Assembly: GCA_017985935.1 (NCBI GenBank)
Contig: JAGNWT010000004.1
Location: 1-64,000 of the forward strand
Source of the DNA: Anaerolineales bacterium
GTDB taxonomy: Bacteria; Chloroflexota; Anaerolineae; Anaerolineales; Villigracilaceae
Direction: 5' to 3'
Length of the DNA stretch: 64,000 nucleotides
Shown: one piece after another, positions 44,560 to 53,766 of the stretch
Position numbering within the stretch: position 1 is the stretch's first letter
Layout: each line of letters opens with the position of its first letter
Notes under the pieces: model-generated
Told to the model about the DNA's origin: nothing
The model's database searches: none
Seen by the model: only the letters and a program-made list of their open reading frames with translations
Position numbers and translations under genes: made by a program

Positions 44560-44600
44560 GGCTTCGGACTTCCAAACGGAATCCGAAGCCTTCCCGTTTC
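44560..44600 (+). terminator. Intrinsic terminator after the diguanylate cyclase gene
   Basis: GGCTTCGGA (44560-44568) pairs with TCCGAAGCC (44582-44590), with a further inner TCC/GGA, followed by the T-rich TTCCCGTTTCTT. Confidence 0.7.
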
Positions 44601-44664
44601 TTGACCGGCAACCGGCTATAATTGAAGACCAGTTCTTAAAATAAAGAAAGACAATGAGATAAAA

Positions 44665-45927
44665 ATGTTCATAGATCAGGTAAATATTCAAGTACGATCA
44701 GGCAAAGGCGGCGACGGCATGGTGCATTTTCGCCGTGAAAAATTCGTTCCGCTCGGCGGACCCGATGGCGGCGACGGCGGAAAAGGCGGAGACCTCATCC
44801 TCGAAGTAAAAGCCACGCTCAACGCGCTCTCTGCGTTTCGACAGAATGAAAAGTTTGCGGCAGAAGACGGTAAGAATGGCGGCGGGTCGCAAATGACCGG
44901 TCGCGGCGGAAAAGATCGCATCATCCATGTGCCGCCCGGCACCGTGGTGTTTGACGCGGAAACCGGCGCGCTGCTTGGCGATCTCACCCAACCCGGGCAG
45001 CAGCTTTTGGTTTGCAAAGGCGGGCGCGGCGGATTGGGAAACCAGCATTACGCCACATCGCGCAATCAGGCTCCGCGCACGGCGGAACGCGGCGAGCCCT
45101 ACGAAGAAAAAAAACTGCGGCTCGAACTTAAGTTGATCGCAGATATCGGCATCATCGGGCTGCCCAACGCCGGGAAATCCACCCTGCTTGGCGCGCTGAC
45201 CAATGCCAAACCCAAGATCGGTGACTATCCCTTTACCACCCTGGAACCAAACCTCGGCGTGGCCAACATTGATGAAGATACCACGGTCGTCCTGGCAGAC
45301 ATCCCCGGGCTGATCGAAGGCGCCGCCGAAGGCGCGGGGCTCGGTCACGACTTCCTGCGGCACATTCAACGCACGCGTGTTCTCATCCACATGGTCGATG
45401 GACTCTCCGAAGATCCGCTCGCCGATTACAGCCAGATCAATAGCGAGCTCGCTCTCTTTGACCCGAAGCTGGCCAACAAACCCCAGATCGTGGCTCTCAA
45501 TAAGATCGATCAACCTGATGTGCAGGAAAGACTCAAAGAGATCAAATCCAAGTTCAAAAAGAAAAAGATCGAGCTGGTCACACTTTCGGCCATGACCCGC
45601 ACAAATACCCGCGATCTCTTGATCGCCGCATATCAAAAACTGGCCGACATGCCGATCGAAGAAGTGGAAGACACCCTGCCGGTCTATCGTCCCGAAGTGG
45701 ACCCGAATCAGTTTGAGATCACCCGTGAAGATGACGGCAATTGGCGCATCACAGGGGTTGCGATCGAACGCTCGGCAAGGATGACCTATTTCGAACACGA
45801 CGGCTCCCTGCGCCGCTTCCAAAAAATGCTCGAAAGGCTCGGCGTGGACAAAGCTCTGCGCGAAGCGGGTATCGAGGAAGGCGACACAGTGTACATTGGC
45901 AAATTCGAACTCGAGTGGCAGGACTAA
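44665..45927 (+). CDS. obg: Obg-family GTPase with OCT domain
   Basis: 420 residues. The glycine-rich Obg fold (about 1-155; GKGGDGMVHFRREK, GGPDGGDGGKGGD) is followed by the GTPase domain with G1 GLPNAGKST (about 165), G3 DIPGLIEGA and G4 NKID. A C-terminal OCT domain (about 335-420) follows, as in Bacillus and Deinococcus Obg. It acts in 50S subunit maturation and in growth/stress control. TATAAT at 44617-44622 is a possible -10. Two further genes follow at 15 and 11 nt, probably in the same operon. Confidence 0.97.
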   Translation: MFIDQVNIQVRSGKGGDGMVHFRREKFVPLGGPDGGDGGKGGDLILEVKATLNALSAFRQNEKFAAEDGKNGGGSQMTGRGGKDRIIHVPPGTVVFDAETGALLGDLTQPGQQLLVCKGGRGGLGNQHYATSRNQAPRTAERGEPYEEKKLRLELKLIADIGIIGLPNAGKSTLLGALTNAKPKIGDYPFTTLEPNLGVANIDEDTTVVLADIPGLIEGAAEGAGLGHDFLRHIQRTRVLIHMVDGLSEDPLADYSQINSELALFDPKLANKPQIVALNKIDQPDVQERLKEIKSKFKKKKIELVTLSAMTRTNTRDLLIAAYQKLADMPIEEVEDTLPVYRPEVDPNQFEITREDDGNWRITGVAIERSARMTYFEHDGSLRRFQKMLERLGVDKALREAGIEEGDTVYIGKFELEWQD

Positions 45928-45942
45928 GCAAAAAAGACGACC

Positions 45943-46368
45943 ATGCCAGCAAAGACAAGAAAACCGCCCCGCATTCTTTTCATCGTGCTGATCATTCTTG
46001 GCGTGCTGTTGATCGGATTCTTTGGAATGAGAGCCTTACGCGCCTTCAAAAAATTTGACGGTCACCGCCCGCCGCCTCACTCTTCGGGGAAGGTCGAAAC
46101 CGATGTGGAACTCATTCGCGATTGGATGACAGTGCCTTTCATTTCGAGAATGTATCAGGTGCCGCCAGACATCCTCTTTGAAGCCCTGCAGGTCTCGCCG
46201 CCAGATGCGCATGATAAAAGCCTGAAAGCTCTAAACGATGAGTTCTACCCCGATCAAGAAGGATATGTGCTGGAGCTGGTAAAACAAACGATCAGCGCGA
46301 ACCTCCCTCCGCCGACACCTGCTTCCGCGCCCCCCACAGAGGCTCCGCCGAAAGCGCCCACTCCCTAA
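45943..46368 (+). CDS. Small membrane-anchored protein, function unknown
   Basis: 141 residues. A basic N-terminus (PAKTRKPPRI) is followed by one membrane helix (about 10-30, ILFIVLIILGVLLIGFFGM). A soluble domain of about 75 residues contains ELIRDWMTVPFISRMYQVPPD, and the tail is Pro/Ala/Thr-rich. The block ending in PPDILFEALQV suggests a compact helical domain, but I do not recognise it. It lies 15 nt after obg and 11 nt before the DedA gene in an apparent three-gene operon. Confidence 0.75.
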   Translation: MPAKTRKPPRILFIVLIILGVLLIGFFGMRALRAFKKFDGHRPPPHSSGKVETDVELIRDWMTVPFISRMYQVPPDILFEALQVSPPDAHDKSLKALNDEFYPDQEGYVLELVKQTISANLPPPTPASAPPTEAPPKAPTP

Positions 46369-46379
46369 CTCTCGTCTCG

Positions 46380-46964
46380 ATGTCTGAATTTCTCCTCACA
46401 CAAGTTATCAATTATGGCACGCCGTTGATCGGGTTGATCCTGTTCCTCGGCGCGCTTGGTTTTCCCGTTGGCGCATCGGTCGTGGTCATCGCGGCTGGAG
46501 CTTTCGGTCAACAGGGAATTCTCGATGTGCCCACCGCCGCCCTGCTCGGGTTGATCGGCGCGGTCGCCGGTGACGCGCTCAGCTTTGGCATGGGACATTA
46601 CGCGAAAGACGCTGTGCAGAGAAGGTTTGGCAAATCTCCTGCATGGAGAAATGCCCGTGTTTCTTTTCAAAAACGCGCGGGGTTGGCAGTGTACCTCACC
46701 CGCTGGCTTGTCACTGCGGTTGCCATTCCCACCAATTTGATCGCCGGCGGGAGCGGATACAAGTTCTCGCACTTCATCGCCTACGATCTGGCAGGCGAAA
46801 TGACATGGATCGCACTGTACGGCGGGCTTGGATATTGGTTCGGCAGTCAGTGGGAACTGGTCTATGATTTCATGAGCAACTTCGGCGGCTTGATCCTTGG
46901 TTTGGTGATCTTTGGCTTCGGCATCCGACAGGCATGGAATTGGCAAAAGAGCAAAAAGAATTGA
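46380..46964 (+). CDS. DedA-family membrane protein
   Basis: 194 residues with about five hydrophobic segments. The family signature region is clear: LGFPVGASVVVIAAGAFGQQG, then GAVAGDALSFGMGHYAKDAV, and the late block TRWLVTAVAIPTNLIAGG with the conserved arginine. DedA proteins are implicated in lipid (undecaprenyl phosphate, phosphatidylethanolamine) scrambling or transport and in membrane homeostasis. The substrate of this member is unknown. It is last in the obg operon; the terminator follows at 46979-47017. Confidence 0.88.
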   Translation: MSEFLLTQVINYGTPLIGLILFLGALGFPVGASVVVIAAGAFGQQGILDVPTAALLGLIGAVAGDALSFGMGHYAKDAVQRRFGKSPAWRNARVSFQKRAGLAVYLTRWLVTAVAIPTNLIAGGSGYKFSHFIAYDLAGEMTWIALYGGLGYWFGSQWELVYDFMSNFGGLILGLVIFGFGIRQAWNWQKSKKN

Positions 46965-46978
46965 CCGTGGTCAACAAT

Positions 46979-47017
46979 AAAAAACACCCCGAAGGGTTTC
47001 CTTCGGGGTGTTTTTTA
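46979..47017. terminator. Bidirectional intrinsic terminator
   Basis: CACCCCGAAGG (46985-46995) pairs with CCTTCGGGGTG (47000-47010), with A and T runs outside, between convergent DedA and FKBP genes. Confidence 0.93.
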
Positions 47018-47035
47018 TTTTCAAAGCGGCTGGCT

Positions 47036-47524
47036 TTAGTGGTGATGCCCAGCTTCGTGGACGTGACCATGGTCCAACTCTTCAGAGGTCGGGTCACGCA
47101 GAGCGACCACCTTCACATTGAAGTGCAGTTCCACACCCGCCAACGGATGATTGAAATCGAGGCGCACATGGTCGGCATCGAAACTGTCCACGCGGGCATA
47201 CTGGTTCTGACCTTCTTCATCGGTCACGTTGAGTTCAAGACCTTCTTCGATCTCCATGTCTGCCGGGAACTCATTGCGCGGCACATCCATGAAAGCCTCT
47301 TCTTCGAACTCGCCATAGCCATCGGCGGGAGCGACTACCACATCCTTGCTTTCGCCAATCTTCATGCCAATCATTTCGCGCTCCAGCCCGGGCACGATAT
47401 TCCCGTACCCCGCGAGGAATTGCAAAGGACCTGCATCATCGGAGGAATCCAGAACCTCACCATCCACCGTTAGTTTGTAATCCATGGAAACGACCAAGCC
47501 ATCCTGTACTGTATCTTTACTCAT
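47036..47524 (-). CDS. SlyD-type FKBP peptidyl-prolyl isomerase
   Basis: 162 residues. The FKBP core begins VVSMDYKLTVDGEVLDSS and has PLQFLAGYGNIVPGLEREM. The inserted chaperone (IF) domain lies at about 70-125 (DGYGEFEEEAFMDVPRNEFP). A His-rich tail ends in HGHVHEAGHHH, likely to bind nickel or zinc as in SlyD. The likely role is prolyl isomerisation and chaperoning, possibly metal delivery. AAAGGATG lies about 6 nt upstream of the start, and TACAAT (47558-47553, minus) is a candidate -10. Confidence 0.94.
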   Translation of the reverse strand: MSKDTVQDGLVVSMDYKLTVDGEVLDSSDDAGPLQFLAGYGNIVPGLEREMIGMKIGESKDVVVAPADGYGEFEEEAFMDVPRNEFPADMEIEEGLELNVTDEEGQNQYARVDSFDADHVRLDFNHPLAGVELHFNVKVVALRDPTSEELDHGHVHEAGHHH

Positions 47525-47645
47525 TTTTCATCCTTTTTTGTAATTGATGCGCCCATTGTACCAGTGAAAAAGACCGATGCATGTTAAATATTTGACATGA
47601 AACCGCCTGATGATTCCGAATCCCCCAATTCCCCGATCCCTAATT

Positions 47646-47651
47646 TATAAT
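47646..47651 (+). promoter_or_regulatory. Start-proximal -10 box of the ATP-grasp gene
   Basis: TATAAT ends 7 nt before the ATG at 47659 (gap CTGCATT, no Shine-Dalgarno). The leaderless geometry is clear here. Confidence 0.5.
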
Positions 47652-47658
47652 CTGCATT

Positions 47659-48540
47659 ATGCGATACGACTTATGCCTTCCGTGGTATTGGGAATATGAT
47701 GATGTCTTTGTTGGCATGGTGGAAAGAGCCTGCATTGAAGAGGGAATTTCACTCTGGCAGATCAAACCCGATAACCTGCTTGAATCGATCACGGCGCTCT
47801 ACAAAGGGGTGACCACCTTCAAAACCCTGCTCTATCGCGGGCAGGGCGAAGTCATCTTTGACCCCATTCCACGCTGGGCGCAGGAATTTGGCGCGCGCCG
47901 CATCAACCCGCTTGAGGTCTCTGCCTGGTCGGAGGACAAAGCCACCATGCATCTTGAACTCATCGCCAACGGACTGCACACCCCCTACACCATTTTGCTG
48001 GCGCCTTTTCTCCAACAACCCGTTGTCCCGCCCATTGACCTGAGCCCGCTCGGAGAGAATTTTGTCATCAAGCCTTCGAACGGAGGCGGCGGCGAAGGGG
48101 TGATCATCGGCGCAGGGACAATGAACGAGATCCTGCAGGCGCGCATGGAATTTCCCGAGCAAAAATATTTGATCCAGGCGCATGTCACCCCGCGCACGAT
48201 CGAAGGCAAGCCCGCGTGGTTCCGCGTGTTTTATGCCAATGGCGAAACATATCCCTGCTGGTGGGATACCAACACGCACGCCTACCAAAATGTCACAGCG
48301 GAGGATGAGTCTCAGCATTGCCTGGGCAGTTTGCGGGATATCACGAAGCGCATCGCTTCCATCTGCAAGCTGGATTGGTTTTCGACAGAGATCGCCCTGG
48401 CGGATGAATTTATCGTCGTGGATTATGTCAACGATGAGATCGATACCCGTGTCCAATCGCAGGCAGTGGACGGCGTACCCGATGAGATCATGCACGGAAT
48501 TGCAAACCAACTTGTAAAGATCGCGAAGGAAAATGTATGA
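47659..48540 (+). CDS. ATP-grasp-like ligase of unknown substrate
   Basis: 293 residues. An N-terminal pre-ATP-grasp-type domain (about 1-90) precedes the nucleotide-binding half with FVIKPSNGGGGEGVIIG (about 135-151) and KYLIQAHVTPRT. The metal-binding end is WFSTEIALADEFIVVDYVND. ATP-grasp enzymes activate a carboxylate as acyl phosphate and join it to an amine or thiol. This small member is not one of the central-metabolism ligases that I know. It overlaps the next gene (a P1-family peptidase) by 4 nt (ATGA at 48537-48540), so synthesis or release of a small peptide-like compound is an attractive inference. Confidence 0.75.
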   Translation: MRYDLCLPWYWEYDDVFVGMVERACIEEGISLWQIKPDNLLESITALYKGVTTFKTLLYRGQGEVIFDPIPRWAQEFGARRINPLEVSAWSEDKATMHLELIANGLHTPYTILLAPFLQQPVVPPIDLSPLGENFVIKPSNGGGGEGVIIGAGTMNEILQARMEFPEQKYLIQAHVTPRTIEGKPAWFRVFYANGETYPCWWDTNTHAYQNVTAEDESQHCLGSLRDITKRIASICKLDWFSTEIALADEFIVVDYVNDEIDTRVQSQAVDGVPDEIMHGIANQLVKIAKENV

Positions 48541-49622
48541 AGAAAATACGCGCAAGAGACCTGGGGATCCCATTTGAAGGGAACACAGGCACATACAACG
48601 CCATCACAGATGTGCCAGGCGTGACCGTTGGATATGCAACTGTGATCGAAGGACATTCAGCACGGACCGGCGTTACCATTATTCATCCCCGCGGCAAGAG
48701 CGACCACACCCCTGTTTATGCAGGGGTGCATTCATTCAACGGCAATGGCGAAATGACAGGCGCGGCGTGGATCGAGGAAGGCGGCTTGCTCGAAGGACCG
48801 ATCGGGATCACGAACTCACACAGCGTGGGCATTGTGCGTGACACAATCATTGACTGGCAGGTGAAGAATAACGCCATGTACCAGCGCTGGTCACTGCCCG
48901 TTGTAGGCGAGACTGCCGATGGGTGGCTGAACGACATGAACAACTTCCATGTGAAGGAACACCATGTCTTCAAAGCGCTGGACTCAGCAACGAGCGGATT
49001 GATCGACGAGGGGAATGTCGGCGGCGGCACGGGGATGGTGTGCTACGAATTCAAAGGCGGCACAGGCACTTCGTCGCGAAAACTGCCTGAGAAATTCGGC
49101 GGCTGGACGGTGGCCGCCCTGGTGCAATCCAATTTTGGCAGAAGGCATCAGTTCACGTTGGCGGGTGTGCCTGCCGGCAGGCATCTTCAAGATGGGATAC
49201 TCTGGCCGCCAGATGGTGAAGATCCCTTCGCGCCGGAAAGCGGCTCGCTGATCGTCGTCCTTGCAACTGACGCGCCCCTGCTCCCCCATCAACTCAAGCG
49301 AGTGGCAAAGCGCGCAACCCTCGGCATGGCACGGACCGGCAGCATGGGCGGGAACGGTTCAGGAGATATCTTCCTCGCCTTCTCGACCGCCAATCCGCAG
49401 GCGGCTTACGGAGACGAGCGGGGAATTTCGAACATCCAGACCCTCTCCAATGACCACATCGATCCGATCCTTGCCTGCGCCGCCCTCGCTACTGAAGAAG
49501 CGATCATCAACTCGATGGTGGCGGCAGAGTCCATGAAGGGCAACCGGGATATCCAGGTGACGGCTTTACCGCATGATGAAGTGCAAAATATTTTGAGGAA
49601 ATATAACAGAGCGAGCAAGTAA
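48537..49622 (+). CDS. P1-family (DmpA-like) aminopeptidase/Ntn hydrolase
   Basis: 361 residues. IPFEGNTGTYNAITDVPGVTVG opens the fold, and NVGGGTGMVCYEFKGGTGTS matches the DmpA core. The autoprocessing site reads GNGSGDI, with Gly274-Ser275 expected to be cleaved so that Ser275 becomes the N-terminal nucleophile of the beta chain. Characterised relatives release N-terminal D- or beta-amino acids or ordinary L-residues. The substrate here is unknown, but the ATP-grasp gene immediately upstream overlaps it by 4 nt. There is no signal peptide, so it is probably cytoplasmic. Confidence 0.92.
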   Translation: MKKIRARDLGIPFEGNTGTYNAITDVPGVTVGYATVIEGHSARTGVTIIHPRGKSDHTPVYAGVHSFNGNGEMTGAAWIEEGGLLEGPIGITNSHSVGIVRDTIIDWQVKNNAMYQRWSLPVVGETADGWLNDMNNFHVKEHHVFKALDSATSGLIDEGNVGGGTGMVCYEFKGGTGTSSRKLPEKFGGWTVAALVQSNFGRRHQFTLAGVPAGRHLQDGILWPPDGEDPFAPESGSLIVVLATDAPLLPHQLKRVAKRATLGMARTGSMGGNGSGDIFLAFSTANPQAAYGDERGISNIQTLSNDHIDPILACAALATEEAIINSMVAAESMKGNRDIQVTALPHDEVQNILRKYNRASK

Positions 49623-49685
49623 AGCCTACAACCGTTCCCCCGCAAGTTGCGTAGATAGCCATAGTTAATTCACAAAGGAGTTCCA

Positions 49686-50630
49686 ATGCCCAATATCCTT
49701 GAAGTTCAAAACCTTGTCAAAAATTATGGTGACTTTCGAGCCGTGAAAGGAGTCACTTTCAACATTCAGGAAGGCGAGATCTTCAGCCTGCTTGGTCCCA
49801 ACGGCGCGGGGAAGACCACGACCATCTCCATGCTGTCCACTTTGTACACGCCCACCTCAGGTGATGCAATCATTGGCGGATATTCGATCACGAAAGACCC
49901 CATGGCGGTCCGTGGAGTGATCGGAGTTGTGCCGCAAGACCTTGCGCTTTACGAAGATCTGACCGCCCGCGAAAACCTGATCTTCTGGGGGCAGATGTAT
50001 AACCTGAGCGGCAAAGCGCTCACTACCCGGGTGGACGAAGTGCTGGAGCAGATCGGGCTGACCGATAAAGCCAAAGACAGGGTCAAAACTTATTCGGGCG
50101 GCATGAAGCGCCGGGTCAACATCGGCGTCGGACTGCTTCATAAACCTCGATTGCTTTTCATGGATGAGCCCACCGTGGGCATTGACCCACAATCCCGCCG
50201 CGCGATCCTCGACACGGTCAAAGACCTGAACAAACAAGGCATGACCCTGCTCTATACCACGCACTACATGGAAGAAGCCCAGGAACTCTCCGATCGGGTT
50301 GGCATCATCGACCACGGAGAGTTGATCGCGATCGGCACGCAAAAAGAACTCACACAGCAGGTAGGGCAGGCAGAAACATTGATCCTGCATATCGGCGAGA
50401 ATGACGACTCCGATGCGCTCGCCGCTTCGCTCAAAGGGATCCAGGGCGTGCAACAAGCTGAAGGGGTGGAACATGAAGTGTCCATTGTATGTTCTGAAGC
50501 CGAAGATGTCCTGGCGGCGGTCGTCACCAAAGCCAACGAGCGCGGAATCAAGATCCGCTCGATCGATATCCGCGAGCCGAATCTCGAAGCGGTATTCCTG
50601 CATCTGACAGGCAGAGCGTTGAGGGATTAA
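49686..50630 (+). CDS. ABC-2 exporter ATP-binding protein
   Basis: 314 residues. The nucleotide-binding domain has Walker A GPNGAGKTTT (about 38-47), signature TYSGGMKRRV (about 138) and Walker B LLFMDEPTVGID (about 158). A C-terminal extension of about 90 residues is typical of drug, polysaccharide or DrrA-like exporters. It is the first of three genes; the permeases follow at 3 and 10 nt. AAAGGAG lies 7 nt upstream of the ATG. The exported compound is unknown. Confidence 0.93.
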   Translation: MPNILEVQNLVKNYGDFRAVKGVTFNIQEGEIFSLLGPNGAGKTTTISMLSTLYTPTSGDAIIGGYSITKDPMAVRGVIGVVPQDLALYEDLTARENLIFWGQMYNLSGKALTTRVDEVLEQIGLTDKAKDRVKTYSGGMKRRVNIGVGLLHKPRLLFMDEPTVGIDPQSRRAILDTVKDLNKQGMTLLYTTHYMEEAQELSDRVGIIDHGELIAIGTQKELTQQVGQAETLILHIGENDDSDALAASLKGIQGVQQAEGVEHEVSIVCSEAEDVLAAVVTKANERGIKIRSIDIREPNLEAVFLHLTGRALRD

Positions 50631-50633
50631 CCC

Positions 50634-51911
50634 ATGCTCAAAACTTTTCTCATCGGCATTAAAGACTTGCGTCTCGCTTTTCGCGACCGAGCCGCGCTTA
50701 TTCTCATGCTTGCCGCGCCCTTCGTACTGACCCTTGGGCTGGGTCTGGTCACCGGGCGTTTCAGCGGCAACAACAGCAACGGACTTTCAGATATTCCCGT
50801 CATCATCATCAATCTGGATAACGATCAACTTGGTAACGCATTAGTGGATACTTTTCAATCGGCAGACCTTGCAGATCTGGTCGAGCCGGTCATAGAAACA
50901 GATGTGAACGCGGCGCGAAAATCCATTGACGAAGACAAAGCCGCAGCGGTCGTCATCATCCCTGAAGGCTTCACAAAAAACATCATGCCGCAGCGTGGAG
51001 ATTTCACAAATCAAGCTCAAGCGAATGCCGAACCGTTGAAGATCGAGATCTACGCCAACCCATCCCGCTCTACCGGAGCGGGCATCATCAAAGCCATTGT
51101 GGATGAATTCCTCAGCCGTGTGGAAGAAGGACGTGTGAGCGGAACAACAACCATCGTTCAACTCATGATCAGCCAGCAGCTCACCCCCGAGCAGGCAGAG
51201 GAAGCGGGGCTCGCCATGTCGGAACGGCTGCAAGACTCTTCATCCAATATGACCGATACACTCGCGATCAAACTTAATTCATCCACCTCCAGCGGTGAGC
51301 AGGTTGAGTTCGACATTCTGGCATACATCGCCCCGGGCATGGCGTTGATGTTTCTGATGTACACCGTCAGCTATGGCGGGCGCTCGATCCTTGCCGAGAA
51401 ATCACAAGGCACGTTGCCTCGCTTGCTGGTCACCCCCACCAACTCCACACAAATATTGGGCGGCAAGGTCTTCGGAATTTTTCTTACAGGTGCGGCTCAA
51501 ATGTTGATCCTCATTGGCGCATCGTCCATGTTCTTTCAACTGAAATGGGGCGACACACTGGGCGTGGTGATGCTCGTGCTCGCGGCGGTCTTCGGCGCAA
51601 CCGGTTGGGGCATGCTGATCACAGCGCTTGCCCGCACACCAAGTCAGGTGGCGAGTGTGGGATCGGCAGTCATGCTGATCTTCGGTATTCTTGGCGGAAG
51701 TTTCATCAGCCTGGATCAAATGCCGCCCCTCGTGCAAACGATCAGCAAGATCACGCCGAACGCCTGGGCATTGGATGGTTTCACGACACTTGGGCTGGGC
51801 GGCACCTTGGCGGATCTTTCCGCGCCGATCACTGCCCTGCTTTCGATGGGTCTTGTTTTGTTCCTGGCTTCTGTCCTGCTCTTTGGCAGGAAGAATCTGG
51901 CGCAGAAGTAG
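50634..51911 (+). CDS. ABC-2 type permease, first subunit
   Basis: 425 residues. One N-terminal membrane helix (about 20-42) is followed by a large extracytoplasmic domain (about 50-225) and five C-terminal helices, with ILAYIAPGMALMFLMYTVSYG and EKSQGTLPRLLVTPTN, the classic ABC-2 block. This matches the YhgE/YhaP-like permeases with one long loop. It forms a transporter with the preceding ATPase and the next permease. The gap to the ATPase gene is 3 nt. Confidence 0.9.
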   Translation: MLKTFLIGIKDLRLAFRDRAALILMLAAPFVLTLGLGLVTGRFSGNNSNGLSDIPVIIINLDNDQLGNALVDTFQSADLADLVEPVIETDVNAARKSIDEDKAAAVVIIPEGFTKNIMPQRGDFTNQAQANAEPLKIEIYANPSRSTGAGIIKAIVDEFLSRVEEGRVSGTTTIVQLMISQQLTPEQAEEAGLAMSERLQDSSSNMTDTLAIKLNSSTSSGEQVEFDILAYIAPGMALMFLMYTVSYGGRSILAEKSQGTLPRLLVTPTNSTQILGGKVFGIFLTGAAQMLILIGASSMFFQLKWGDTLGVVMLVLAAVFGATGWGMLITALARTPSQVASVGSAVMLIFGILGGSFISLDQMPPLVQTISKITPNAWALDGFTTLGLGGTLADLSAPITALLSMGLVLFLASVLLFGRKNLAQK

Positions 51912-51921
51912 GGATGTTGAT

Positions 51922-53121
51922 ATGAGAAAAATTTTTGCCATCGCATGGAAAGACGCCATTGTCCGATTTGCAAGTTCATCGGAGCTGATCTTCTTCATCA
52001 TCCTGCCGCTCGTATTCACCTTCCTCGTCTCAGGCGGAACGCCCCCCAAAGAAGGCATCGATGACCGGGTGCGGATCGTGGTCGTGGATCAAGCCAACAG
52101 CACGATCTCAAAGGGCATCATCGCTGAACTCGATCGTTCGACCGCGGTCAGAACGGAAGCGTATCCGCTGGCAGAGGCTGAAGATCTACTGGACTCACGA
52201 AGAGCGAGCGTTGTTTTGATCCTACCTGCCAATCTGGATATACAGTCCATTCAAGATGGGACCGCGCAAGTGGATTTCCGTCAGCTGCCAAACAATCTGG
52301 ATGCCACCATCGCAGAACGCTCGGTGCAGACAGCCATCCGGAGTGTGAGCAGCGCCCTGAATGCCGCCAATAACTCCGTCAAAGAAGCGGAGATAAAAAA
52401 GCCTTTTGCCTCTGACGCAGAACGGCAGGCATATTTTGATGCTTCACTGGAATTGGCACAATCCATACAAAAAGACTCACCAGAGCGAGTGAATGTCATC
52501 GAAGGCTCAACCCCAGATAAGATCGATTACGATCCGCGGGCGAATGCATCGGCTGGACAACTGATCACCTGGGTCTTCATCCCGCTCTTTGGCATCTCTG
52601 CCCTGTTCGCCTATGAAAGACAACAAGGGACCTTGCGCCGCATCCTGACCACCCCCACCAGCAAAGCTGTATTTTTGCTCGGCACGATCTCAGGTCAGGT
52701 GGTGATGGCGCTCGTGCAGATGTCCTTGCTGATCCTGTTCGCCATCTTCGTGATGAAGTTGAGTTGGGGAAACGATCCGCTCGCGTTGTTTGTCATCCTC
52801 ACCGCTGCAGCGTTGGCGGCTGGCGCGATCGGCACTTCAATGGGCACATTCATCAAGACAGAAGGTCAAGCCAGTGGATTAAGCATCATGATGGGAATGG
52901 TTATGTCGCTTCTTGGAGGATGTTGGTATCCGCTGGAACTATTCCCCTCCGTGGTTCAGAACATTGTCAAGGTCCTTCCCACCACCTGGGCAATGCAAGG
53001 GCTGCTCGATCTGGCGCTGCGAGGCGGAGGACTGATGCAGATCCTGCCGGAAACCGGGGTCCTACTTGGTTTCGCAGCAGTGTTCTTCAGCATTGGCGTC
53101 ATGAGGTTTAGGTACGAATAA
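51922..53121 (+). CDS. ABC-2 type permease, second subunit
   Basis: 399 residues with the same layout as the preceding permease: one N-terminal helix (LIFFIILPLVFTFLVSG), an extracytoplasmic domain (about 40-200) and five C-terminal helices with RQQGTLRRILTTPTSK. The two are probably a heterodimer. The start at 51922 is preferred because the protein then begins with a normal MRKIFAIAWKDA. An in-frame extension to 51691 would overlap the previous gene by over 200 nt. A terminator follows. Confidence 0.9.
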   Translation: MRKIFAIAWKDAIVRFASSSELIFFIILPLVFTFLVSGGTPPKEGIDDRVRIVVVDQANSTISKGIIAELDRSTAVRTEAYPLAEAEDLLDSRRASVVLILPANLDIQSIQDGTAQVDFRQLPNNLDATIAERSVQTAIRSVSSALNAANNSVKEAEIKKPFASDAERQAYFDASLELAQSIQKDSPERVNVIEGSTPDKIDYDPRANASAGQLITWVFIPLFGISALFAYERQQGTLRRILTTPTSKAVFLLGTISGQVVMALVQMSLLILFAIFVMKLSWGNDPLALFVILTAAALAAGAIGTSMGTFIKTEGQASGLSIMMGMVMSLLGGCWYPLELFPSVVQNIVKVLPTTWAMQGLLDLALRGGGLMQILPETGVLLGFAAVFFSIGVMRFRYE

Positions 53122-53126
53122 TTTAC

Positions 53127-53169
53127 AAAAAAAGACAGCGACCGGGAAGTTCGGTCGCTGTCTTTTTTT
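53127..53169. terminator. Bidirectional intrinsic terminator
   Basis: GACAGCGACCG (53134-53144) pairs with CGGTCGCTGTC (53152-53162), with A and T runs outside, between convergent genes. Confidence 0.93.
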
Positions 53170-53178
53170 AATTTCTTC

Positions 53179-53706
53179 CTACTTTACCATTCCAACTTTT
53201 ACATTCACATTCAATTTATCGCCGATCTCTTCAAGCGCGTCACTCCAAACATGGAAGTTCAGCTTGGGCGGAACAAGCACAACGCCCTTCATCATGAACA
53301 GCGGTGTGCCGCTCATGGGTGCAGGAGCCGAACTGGTATCCATGCTTTCGATGTTGATGCCCTGTGTGGCGAGGTGATGCGAAATATCGTGGATGATCCC
53401 TTCGTGGTCTGCGCCTGTAACTTCGATCTCATATGGCAGCCAGCCCGCGTATTTCTTTGAGTCATCCTGGGTTTGCAACAGGGTGATCTGATACCCTTCG
53501 CCGCGCAAGCCTTGAAAATCCTGCTCAAGGGCCGCGAACTGCGCATCTGCGATGGTGACGAGCATCAGCATGGCAAATTCGCCGCCCAACCGGGTCATAC
53601 GGCTGGACTCCACGTTGCCGCCACGATTGGCGATCACGCTGGTAACGCTGTCAACAATTCCAATTTTGTCACGGCCAGTCAAGGTCAATACGATATTCTT
53701 CGACAT
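53179..53706 (-). CDS. Tandem ACT-domain regulator (GcvR-like)
   Basis: 175 residues in two ACT domains (about 3-80 and 90-170). LTLTGRDKIGIVDSVTSVIANRGGNVESS and the second VTGADHEGIIHDISHHLATQGINIES are the amino-acid-binding hallmarks. In Escherichia coli GcvR, a similar pair restrains the activator GcvA of glycine cleavage. No gcv gene is present here, so the regulated process is unknown, though C1 genes (fhs, folD) are in the same window. It has AGGAG 7 nt before the start and TATACT upstream. Confidence 0.86.
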   Translation of the reverse strand: MSKNIVLTLTGRDKIGIVDSVTSVIANRGGNVESSRMTRLGGEFAMLMLVTIADAQFAALEQDFQGLRGEGYQITLLQTQDDSKKYAGWLPYEIEVTGADHEGIIHDISHHLATQGINIESMDTSSAPAPMSGTPLFMMKGVVLVPPKLNFHVWSDALEEIGDKLNVNVKVGMVK

Positions 53707-53766
53707 GAGAAGCTCCTGTTCATCGGATCTTGATTGTGAAATGATACACAGAGTATAGCATAAGAG

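Noticed and set aside
51691..51921. N-terminal extension of the second ABC-2 permease
   Set aside because: It would overlap the first permease gene by over 200 nt in another frame, and the extra residues lack membrane-protein character.
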